Below, piece after piece: positions 17,607-24,568 of a stretch of DNA of 44,535 nt (its first letter is position 1; every line of letters starts with the position of its first letter). The notes beneath the pieces are model-generated. The model had not been told where the DNA came from and did no database searches. It saw only the letters and a program-made list of their open reading frames with translations. The DNA lies in contig JAEETB010000005.1 in assembly GCA_016286575.1 (NCBI GenBank), positions 1 through 44,535 on the forward strand, read 5' to 3'. The stretch comes from Prevotella sp. (GTDB taxonomy: Bacteria; Bacteroidota; Bacteroidia; Bacteroidales; Bacteroidaceae). A program made the translations under genes and the position numbers.

Positions 17607-18838
17607 CAAGCAATAAGAACCAATTAGCAGGAATAGTCACCATACTATTCCTGCTGATTTCTCTCTATACTAAAGCACAAAGCAGCGATTCGCTTACCAT
17701 CAGTCAGATGCAAGAGATGGGCATTGTTTTCTCAGAGAACAATAACGTAGAGCTATTGATGTCGGGCAAAGAAAAGTTTGCAAGACTATTCGAGGACATC
17801 CGCCAAGCCAAACAAAGCGTCCATCTGGAGTATTTCAATTTCAGGAACGACTCTATCGCATCCTTACTCTTCGATATCCTCAGGGAAAAACGCAAGGAAG
17901 GCGTAGAGGTAAGAGCAGCTTTCGACGGATTCGGAAACGACTCCAACAATCAACCATTAAAAAAAGAACATCTTGACAAACTACACGCTGATAGCATTGA
18001 TATCTACGAATTTGATCCCATCAGATTTCCATGGATCAATCATATCTGGCCACGTGACCATCGGAAGATTGTTGTCATCGATGGGCATATCGCCTATACT
18101 GGTGGAATGAATGTGGCTGACTATTATATTGTGGGTACAGAACAGGTTGGTGAATGGCGGGATATGCACTGCCGCATTGAGGGTTCGGCCGTTAACGATC
18201 TGCAGAAAATATTCGTCAGATTCTGGAAGAAGTTGGCAAAGGAGGAATTGACTGACCCGAAATACTTCCAGGGAACGACCGCCGGCAACAAGATGGTGGG
18301 TATCGCCAACCGCGAGCCTCGTACGTCGAATGAGATCATGCGCCGATTCTATGTGAATGCACTCGACAACGCGAAGGACTCGGTGAAGATCATCAATCCC
18401 TACTTCATGCCTACAAACAAAGTCATCAAAGCCTTGAAACGATGTGCTGAACGCGGTGTAAAAATGGACATCTTGATTTCATCTAGATATGACGAGCCGT
18501 TGACACCAGACATCGTCATGTACAACATGAAGAAACTGATTAAGCGCGGAGCCCATGTATGGCGTTACCGTCCTGGTTTCCACCATTCTAAGATTATGAC
18601 TGTTGACGGTAAATTCTGTACCGTTGGCAGCACAAATCTTGATGCCCGCGGTCTACGTTATGATTATGAAGTCAACGCACTGATCATCGACAAACAGACA
18701 ACCCAAGAGTTAGACCGGAAATTCATCGAAGACACAGGTAAAAGCGACTATATCTCTATGGAGGAATGGAAGAAAAGCCGCACCACATGGCAAAGATTCA
18801 AAGGATGGTTTGGTCACCTGCTAACCTTCTTACTATAA
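17603..18838 (+). CDS. Phospholipase D-family protein, cardiolipin-synthase-like, exported
   Basis: 411 residues. Two HKD motifs are present: RDHRKIVVIDG (His153, Lys155, Asp160) and FHHSKIMTVDG (His328, Lys330, Asp335), each followed by the usual Gly/Ser-Asn segment (TGGMN, GSTNLDARG). The architecture matches bacterial cardiolipin synthases, which join two phosphatidylglycerols or transfer phosphatidyl groups. The usual two N-terminal membrane helices are replaced by one hydrophobic stretch (about 9-21) ending in YTKAQSSDS, which looks like a cleavable signal peptide. The catalytic part would then be periplasmic. Its ATG overlaps the stop of the regulator gene, and the acyltransferase begins 3 bases after its stop. 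Another PLD-type lipid transfer activity is possible. Confidence 0.87.
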   Translation: MTSNKNQLAGIVTILFLLISLYTKAQSSDSLTISQMQEMGIVFSENNNVELLMSGKEKFARLFEDIRQAKQSVHLEYFNFRNDSIASLLFDILREKRKEGVEVRAAFDGFGNDSNNQPLKKEHLDKLHADSIDIYEFDPIRFPWINHIWPRDHRKIVVIDGHIAYTGGMNVADYYIVGTEQVGEWRDMHCRIEGSAVNDLQKIFVRFWKKLAKEELTDPKYFQGTTAGNKMVGIANREPRTSNEIMRRFYVNALDNAKDSVKIINPYFMPTNKVIKALKRCAERGVKMDILISSRYDEPLTPDIVMYNMKKLIKRGAHVWRYRPGFHHSKIMTVDGKFCTVGSTNLDARGLRYDYEVNALIIDKQTTQELDRKFIEDTGKSDYISMEEWKKSRTTWQRFKGWFGHLLTFLL

Positions 18839-18841
18839 CAA

Positions 18842-20011
18842 ATGAAACGCGATACGACGATATCAATTTGCAAAGGCATTGCCATTATCTTGATGGTAAT
18901 AGCACATGCTGAAGCACCTGGCTGGCTCTGCAAATTCATCTTCGAGTTCCACATGCCATTATTCTTCATCACCGCTGGCTATTTCTTTTCACTGAAATAT
19001 CTCGATGACGAGGCAACCTTTGTCAAGAAACGCATCAAAGGACTCTACTGGCCTTTTGTAAAATGGTCTGTATTCTTCCTGATAATTCACAACTGGATGT
19101 TCGACATTGGGATTCTCAACGAGCGATATGGCAACGAAATGGGAGGTGTTACACATCCATATACATGGCATCAGATACAGCAGAATCTATGGAATATTTT
19201 CACAGCTATGGGAGGATATGACCAATTCCTATGTGGAGCTTTCTGGTTCTTCCGTGGATTATTTGTAGCAAGTATCCTATACCTTATATTATATAAGGTG
19301 TTAGATGTTGGCACAAACTACATGACTGCTAAGACGAATAAAGCATGGAAGGTAAAGGAAGCCATCCCTTACATGATTTGCCTGTTAATGCTCATCCTCT
19401 GTGGATGGAAAACACACGAGGGACTGAGAATTGTTACTCTCGTACAAGGAGGCTATCGTGATTTGATGGGCTGTTTCTTCTTTGGTTGTGGATTTATCTT
19501 CAGACATTATGTCGACAGATACAAACAGCTGACGTCTCGATACTATGCCTCTGTGTGGATAACTATACTCTTTGGAATTGTCGTCGGACTATTCTCCACG
19601 TATCTGACAGCTAACATGAACTGGCGTTCTACATATACCCAGTTCCTGTCATTACCCATCCCTGCCCTATTGGGATTCCTGATGACCTATAACATCAGTA
19701 GTTGGCTAGATAAGCATGAGGGGAGACTCAAGCAATTCCTTACCTACACAGGTGATCATACGCTCAATATCTTTATCTTCCACATCATCTCCTATAAAGT
19801 TGTCAGTCTCTTAAAAATATGGTACTACGGACTTGACATCCACCAGATAGGATGCCACATGGTAATCCACGAGTACTCTCAACAAGACTATTTCTGGATT
19901 CTATATACAATAGCAGGAGTAGGTATCCCACTCGGATTTACATGGCTCAACGATTGTATCAGAAAAAGAATCAGAGAATATAGAGCATCATCTGGATCTC
20001 AGGCTCACTGA
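18842..20011 (+). CDS. Acyltransferase 3-family membrane protein
   Basis: 389 residues with about ten membrane helices. The start MKRDTTISICKGIAIILMVI, then AHAEAPGWLCKFIFEFHMPL and FFITAGYFF, is the classic acyltransferase-3 pattern (DxxKGIAIxLVVxxH, FHMPLFFxxSGY). The His in VIAHAEAP is the conserved catalytic-type residue. Such proteins O-acylate sugars or lipids of the envelope, and the closest flavour is the fucose-4-O-acetyltransferase-like group. It is the last gene of the kdsA run, so a lipopolysaccharide or glycan target is plausible. Its last 41 bases overlap the end of the convergent TPR gene (19971-20011). Confidence 0.86.
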   Translation: MKRDTTISICKGIAIILMVIAHAEAPGWLCKFIFEFHMPLFFITAGYFFSLKYLDDEATFVKKRIKGLYWPFVKWSVFFLIIHNWMFDIGILNERYGNEMGGVTHPYTWHQIQQNLWNIFTAMGGYDQFLCGAFWFFRGLFVASILYLILYKVLDVGTNYMTAKTNKAWKVKEAIPYMICLLMLILCGWKTHEGLRIVTLVQGGYRDLMGCFFFGCGFIFRHYVDRYKQLTSRYYASVWITILFGIVVGLFSTYLTANMNWRSTYTQFLSLPIPALLGFLMTYNISSWLDKHEGRLKQFLTYTGDHTLNIFIFHIISYKVVSLLKIWYYGLDIHQIGCHMVIHEYSQQDYFWILYTIAGVGIPLGFTWLNDCIRKRIREYRASSGSQAH

Positions 20012-22121
20012 TGCCTTTGGCCTGAATTAAATGAGCCTCATTCTCAATAATAAACTCTTTGTCATGTCCAGATTCCTTCAGATAACGATGGAAACAATCT
20101 GCCGCATCATCAATGCTTCCACTGAACCACAGGCTATAGCCATAGTTAAGCAGGTCATCCTCTGATGGTTCCTCTACTGAGAGTAATTGACGATAAAGAT
20201 GATCAGCCTGTTCATACTTCCCATCACAGGTCAGTGTCCAAGCTAATACACGATTCACATGCTCATCATCGGGTGACTCATAATTCAGGCGGAAGAGAAC
20301 CTTCTCAGCATCTTCATATCGTCCAAGATTAGTCTGGCAAACTGCTCGATTTAACAGATAGCTCTTTTTCTCAGGTTGGATGGCAACCAATTGGTCATAC
20401 ATTTCCAATGCTTCTCTATAACGTTCTTCAGCAAACAATATACGAGCATACCCTCTCATGGCCCGTTCATTTCCCGGCTGCATCTCCAACGCACGAGCAT
20501 AGCTCTCCAAAGGCTGATATCCCATATAGCCAGCCATCATATAATATTGGAAGTCACGGCGGTGGTCCCCATAGTTCATCAATAGTTTTAAAGCTTCATT
20601 CAGTTTCTTCTTCTTAATCAGGAAAGCCGTCATTTCATTAAAACAACTTTCCAAATGAGTACTTCTGAATATGGGGTTTTGGAAAAAGAGATAACTACCG
20701 TCAGTCGGTGAGAAGATATTCCTAAAACAATCGCGCTGCTGGAAGAGTCTGAAGAATCTGTAGATATCCTGCAAATAAGTTCTGCGAATATATGCAGGCT
20801 TCTGACTTTCCTCCATATCAATTTCGTAAAGTGCAACTTCTCCTCTATTTATCATCTCTCGAACCTGGGGAGGGATACTGTTAATCACCTGGGAAAAAGC
20901 CAACAAGAATGAATATTTATCACTGTTGCAGAAAGGGCCACTATTTAACATCTTCTGCAAAAAAAGGCTATTCTTAAACTTACCCAGAGCCTCCGTAACA
21001 GATGGATGGTCTGAATAGAAAGGCACGAACCAATTTGCCAGTTCCGTAAAAAAAGGAAAACGCTTCATCTGCGAGAAGCCTCCAAAATAGATATCCGATC
21101 CCTGCTTTTGCATGTCAACCATCCGATGGAAACTGGCCTCCATCTTCTCCATGTTTTTCTCGGTCTCGTCAGGATGCAGAATATCGTTGAGTTCATCCTC
21201 CTCTTGCTCCAAGACGCCGTTCTTGGAAATTCGGAATCCCTGACTCTTTATCAAGTCGGGCATGATTTCCTGTTGTATGGTGGCATTATCTGCCTCAGCA
21301 TTGATACAATAGATAATCTGTTGCTGAAGTTCTACCAAATCCTGACAGACCGCCTCGTCTTCGAGAATTTTCTCCACCAATTGCACTTTCTCTTGGTAAA
21401 TATTCTGTCCTATTTCTGGATGAAGAGCGAAAACCCATCCAACCAAAGCACGCTGACGTACGAATTCGTCTGATGACTGCTGATATACATGCACCAACAT
21501 ACGGAACTTCGCCATATCAAACTGATTAATGGTTGAAAGCATCACACTACTGATGAGCAACTGTTGGTCATTGGTATCCAATGTCGGCGAAAGGATCATG
21601 TCCTCCATGGACGAGGCAAAGCCATCTGACCATAGCCCACTTGTCAGAATATAGTCAAAAAGAATCACCATTGACTCGTGATGACGTGCGTATATTTCTT
21701 TCTTTTTCGTTTCCGAAACATGTTCTGGTTCCAAATCAGCCATTGCAATGTCAGACACGAACGACTCCAACTCCTCACGTATGACCAGAGGTGACCAATC
21801 ACGTGGTGTCATGTGGGCTTTCAGCATTAAAGACGAAAGATAGGGAGTATGACGTACAGTATAGTTAATGGCGATATTTGAGCATAACACATACATACGC
21901 TGTAACAGGTTCTCATAAAGACTCGGCAGTTGTGGATCCTTGAAACCACGACGCCAATAGTCTGCCATCAACTGATAGTCAGTTCTGATGGCGAAAAGCC
22001 TGTCGGTATTGATCTGATGGGGATGTACTGAAAGGAAGGCTTCCAGTGTTTGGATAGCCTCACCGAGACGTCGGTTTTTCAGGTAGCCGAATACCTGATT
22101 CAGTGACTCACTCTGTACCAT
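19971..22121 (-). CDS. TPR-repeat protein, cytoplasmic, function unknown
   Basis: 716 residues with no signal peptide or membrane helix. It is mostly helical. The C-terminal part (about 555-700) has clear tetratricopeptide repeats: RYREALEMYDQLVAIQPEKK, NLGRYEDAEKVLFRLNYESP, CDGKYEQADHLYRQLLSVEE and FSGSIDDAADCFHRYLKESG. The N-terminal section (8-32) may hold one more. The middle is less regular and contains an acidic Glu/Asp patch near residues 300-325. TPR proteins act as docking scaffolds; no enzyme motif is visible. Its first 14 bases overlap the end of the upstream binding-protein gene, so the two are co-translated. The 3' end is antisense to the acyltransferase gene. I do not recognise a named family. 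Confidence 0.75.
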   Translation of the reverse strand: MVQSESLNQVFGYLKNRRLGEAIQTLEAFLSVHPHQINTDRLFAIRTDYQLMADYWRRGFKDPQLPSLYENLLQRMYVLCSNIAINYTVRHTPYLSSLMLKAHMTPRDWSPLVIREELESFVSDIAMADLEPEHVSETKKKEIYARHHESMVILFDYILTSGLWSDGFASSMEDMILSPTLDTNDQQLLISSVMLSTINQFDMAKFRMLVHVYQQSSDEFVRQRALVGWVFALHPEIGQNIYQEKVQLVEKILEDEAVCQDLVELQQQIIYCINAEADNATIQQEIMPDLIKSQGFRISKNGVLEQEEDELNDILHPDETEKNMEKMEASFHRMVDMQKQGSDIYFGGFSQMKRFPFFTELANWFVPFYSDHPSVTEALGKFKNSLFLQKMLNSGPFCNSDKYSFLLAFSQVINSIPPQVREMINRGEVALYEIDMEESQKPAYIRRTYLQDIYRFFRLFQQRDCFRNIFSPTDGSYLFFQNPIFRSTHLESCFNEMTAFLIKKKKLNEALKLLMNYGDHRRDFQYYMMAGYMGYQPLESYARALEMQPGNERAMRGYARILFAEERYREALEMYDQLVAIQPEKKSYLLNRAVCQTNLGRYEDAEKVLFRLNYESPDDEHVNRVLAWTLTCDGKYEQADHLYRQLLSVEEPSEDDLLNYGYSLWFSGSIDDAADCFHRYLKESGHDKEFIIENEAHLIQAKGISEPEIQMMLYIL

Positions 22122-23043
22122 ACCTTATTTTTTTAGATAGCCATTGCTGGGCTGTTTCAATATCTTTCTGACTCGGAAGAGCGGCATGCTGGAATTTAAG
22201 CGTATCAGGAAGGTTCTTCAGAGTCTGATCCGTTATAATATAATATTTCCGGATAATATCTCTATAGTTCCTCACACCATATTTGTTGATGGAATCACAT
22301 GCCTCATTATAACCTTTCAGGAATGCTCTCATTTGATGCTGACGGTTTTTATCGTCCATACCCTTTGAACGGAACACAAACACCCCCATCTGCATGTCCG
22401 ACTTGCGGGAATCAAACAATATCTTATGCTTTGCAAGGAGAGCTTGTGTTGCATAAGGCTCTGTTAAAATGAGGGCATCCATCTCATTATTCTCCAACAT
22501 CTTCAGACGGACGTTGACATCATTCACCTGAATACGGAAGACACGCTCAGGCTTCAACTTCGCACTATCCACCGCCATATCACTCAACAAGTCTGTAATG
22601 GAATAACGCGTCATGGCAACCATCTTGTCATCCAGATGCTTCAGGTCATTGATACGCTGTTGCCTATTACTGATAAGCAACCAATATGCATTTGTCGATG
22701 TCCAATACTTGATCGGAGTACCAGACTTCATCATGCGTTCCGCCCTTACAATATCAGTTATAGAGCCCTCAACACGATTCCGCATCAGCGCTGTATCGCA
22801 GTCCATTTGTGCAGAAAACTGCTTCAGACGAATATCCACTGCCGGATCAAAAAACTGACGTTCTTTAGCCACAAAAACAGGCAAGCAGTCAAGTGTCGGC
22901 ATCACTGCAACTTTCAGGGCTGCGGAATCTTCGCGAAACAGTCTGAGACGTTGAGCTTGATTCAGACGTTTCGTCTCTTCATACGACTGTCCACATCCGA
23001 CAATCAATGATATAATCACAAAAATCAGTAAAAATCTCCTCAT
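22108..23043 (-). CDS. Substrate-binding lipoprotein of the NMT1/SsuA/ThiY type, no permease nearby
   Basis: 311 residues. The signal MRRFLLIFVIISLIVGC gives lipidated Cys17. The remainder has the fold-II periplasmic binding pattern: LKVAVMPTLDCLPVFVAKER (43-62), then the FSAQMDCDTALMRNRVEGSI region and NEMDALILTEPYATQALL. These are typical of the NMT1/ThiY/SsuA/TauA group that captures thiamine precursors, sulfonates or similar small molecules. No ABC permease or ATPase gene is adjacent. Instead the next gene is a cytoplasmic TPR protein overlapping it by 14 bases. The ligand cannot be read from the sequence. A TATCTTTG box lies just upstream at 23052-23059. Confidence 0.8.
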   Translation of the reverse strand: MRRFLLIFVIISLIVGCGQSYEETKRLNQAQRLRLFREDSAALKVAVMPTLDCLPVFVAKERQFFDPAVDIRLKQFSAQMDCDTALMRNRVEGSITDIVRAERMMKSGTPIKYWTSTNAYWLLISNRQQRINDLKHLDDKMVAMTRYSITDLLSDMAVDSAKLKPERVFRIQVNDVNVRLKMLENNEMDALILTEPYATQALLAKHKILFDSRKSDMQMGVFVFRSKGMDDKNRQHQMRAFLKGYNEACDSINKYGVRNYRDIIRKYYIITDQTLKNLPDTLKFQHAALPSQKDIETAQQWLSKKIRYGTE

Positions 23044-23051
23044 AACGCGTG

Positions 23052-23059
23052 CAAAGATA
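23052..23059 (-). promoter_or_regulatory. Promoter -7 box for the binding-protein/TPR pair
   Basis: Reverse strand TATCTTTG, 8 bases before the ATG at 23043, so this leader too would be very short. The expected -33 position falls in the CACTTTT repeat tract. Confidence 0.6.
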
Positions 23060-23071
23060 CAACTTTTTTCT

Positions 23072-23106
23072 CACTTTTCACTTTTCACTTTTCATTTTTC
23101 ACTTTT
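23072..23106. repeat. Five tandem 7-bp repeats (CACTTTT) between divergent promoters
   Basis: Units are CACTTTT at 23072-23078, 23079-23085 and 23086-23092, CATTTTT at 23093-23099, and CACTTTT at 23100-23106. The tract covers the expected -33 regions of both flanking promoters (23052-23059 reverse and 23113-23120 forward). Confidence 0.9.
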
Positions 23107-23112
23107 TTTTCG

Positions 23113-23120
23113 TACCTTTG
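23113..23120 (+). promoter_or_regulatory. Promoter -7 box for radA
   Basis: TACCTTTG, ending 9 bases before the radA ATG (23130). This supports 23130 as the start and predicts a leader of only a few bases. Confidence 0.65.
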
Positions 23121-23129
23121 TTGCCAATT

Positions 23130-24515
23130 ATGGCAAAAGATAAGATTGCATACGTATGCTCCAACTGCGGACAGGAGTCGCCGAAGTGGATTGGAAAATG
23201 CCCCGCTTGTGGGCAGTGGAACACATTTAAGGAAGTTCGTATTGCTGGTGACACAAAACAGAAAGCCGCCACAACAGCTGCAGCTACCACAGGACATGCT
23301 CTGCGGAAAAACAAGATCCTGAAACTCAACGACATTTCAGACCAAGACGATCCACGTATAGACATGCGTGACGAGGAACTTAACCGTGTATTAGGCGGCG
23401 GTCTCGTTCCGGGTTCCATCGTTCTCTTAGGTGGAGAACCTGGCATAGGCAAATCCACACTCTCACTTCAGACCATGCTTCGCATGCCTGAGAAGAAAAT
23501 TCTCTACGTCAGTGGTGAGGAGAGTGCACATCAACTTAAAATGAGATCCAACCGTATCCCCCACGAAGAGAACGATAATTTCCTTATCCTCTGCGAGAAC
23601 TCTCTAGAGAATATCTTTGACCATATCAAGGACAGTCAGCCCGAGTTGGTTATTATCGACTCTATCCAAACCATCATGACAGAAGATGTAGAGTCCTCCG
23701 CTGGCTCTATTGCCCAGGTGCGCGAATGTGCCTCTTCCCTACTTCGCTTTGCCAAGACAAGCGGTGTACCTGTCATCCTGATTGGCCACATAACCAAAGA
23801 AGGAACCCTTGCTGGACCAAAGATTCTGGAGCATATCGTTGATACCGTTATCCAATTTGAAGGCGATCAGCACTACATGTACCGCATTTTACGTAGCATC
23901 AAGAACCGCTTTGGTTCTACTGCCGAACTTGGCATCTATGAGATGCAGCAAAACGGATTGCGACAAGTCTCCAATCCATCAGAGCTTCTGCTAACTCAAG
24001 ACCGCGAGGGCCTATCTGGCATCGCCATCACTTCCGCCATAGAAGGAATACGCCCATTCCTCGTTGAAACACAAGCACTTGTATCTACAGCAGCCTATGG
24101 AACTCCACAACGCTCGGCTACTGGCTTCGATCAGCGTAGACTGAACATGCTGTTAGCCGTTCTCGAGAAGCGCGTGGGCTTTAAATTGGCTCAGAAAGAT
24201 GTATTTGTGAATATTGCTGGAGGATTGCGAGTTACTGATTTGGCAATGGATCTGAGTGTAATCGCAGCTGTTCTCTCGTCGAATGTCGACACACCCATTG
24301 AGGCTGGTTGGTGTATGGCCGGTGAGGTTGGCCTTTCAGGAGAGGTTCGACCCATCAACCGTATAGAGCAAAGAATAGCCGAAGCTGAGAAGTTGGGATT
24401 CACAGATATGATCATTCCCAAATATAATCTGCAAGGCTTCGACAAGAAGAAATACCACATCAACCTCCACCCCGTTCGCAAGGTTGAAGAGGCACTCCGT
24501 GCCCTGTTCGGTTAA
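23130..24515 (+). CDS. radA: DNA repair protein RadA
   Basis: 461 residues from ATG 23130. An in-frame extension to 23049 would run through the heptamer repeat and the promoter and is rejected. A four-Cys zinc finger is at the N-terminus (Cys10, 13, 24 and 27 in YVCSNCGQ and GKCPACGQW). The RecA-like ATPase has Walker A GGEPGIGKST (101-110) and Walker B-type ELVIIDSIQTI. The RadA-specific motif KNRFG is at 258-262, and a Lon-protease-like C-terminal domain contains NIAGGLRVTDLAMDLSVIAA. RadA processes recombination intermediates through branch migration. It stands alone and shares a bidirectional terminator with the convergent xylanase gene. Confidence 0.97.
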   Translation: MAKDKIAYVCSNCGQESPKWIGKCPACGQWNTFKEVRIAGDTKQKAATTAAATTGHALRKNKILKLNDISDQDDPRIDMRDEELNRVLGGGLVPGSIVLLGGEPGIGKSTLSLQTMLRMPEKKILYVSGEESAHQLKMRSNRIPHEENDNFLILCENSLENIFDHIKDSQPELVIIDSIQTIMTEDVESSAGSIAQVRECASSLLRFAKTSGVPVILIGHITKEGTLAGPKILEHIVDTVIQFEGDQHYMYRILRSIKNRFGSTAELGIYEMQQNGLRQVSNPSELLLTQDREGLSGIAITSAIEGIRPFLVETQALVSTAAYGTPQRSATGFDQRRLNMLLAVLEKRVGFKLAQKDVFVNIAGGLRVTDLAMDLSVIAAVLSSNVDTPIEAGWCMAGEVGLSGEVRPINRIEQRIAEAEKLGFTDMIIPKYNLQGFDKKKYHINLHPVRKVEEALRALFG

Positions 24516-24523
24516 GGGAAAAA

Positions 24524-24552
24524 AAGAAAGCCATCTTCACGATGGCTTTCTT
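24524..24552. terminator. Bidirectional terminator between radA and the GH10 xylanase
   Basis: A 12-bp perfect stem, AAGAAAGCCATC (24524-24535) and GATGGCTTTCTT (24541-24552), with loop TTCAC. On the reverse strand the hairpin is followed by a run of T (bases 24527 to 24521), making it a strong terminator for the xylanase. It lies 8 bases past the radA stop. Confidence 0.85.
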
Positions 24553-24568
24553 AATGGATAAAAACACT

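Noticed and set aside
23049-23129. 27-codon N-terminal extension of RadA rich in Phe (hydrophobic, signal-like)
   Set aside because: It is the translation of the 7-bp repeat and the promoter. The RadA zinc finger begins right after the ATG at 23130, and RadA is cytoplasmic.
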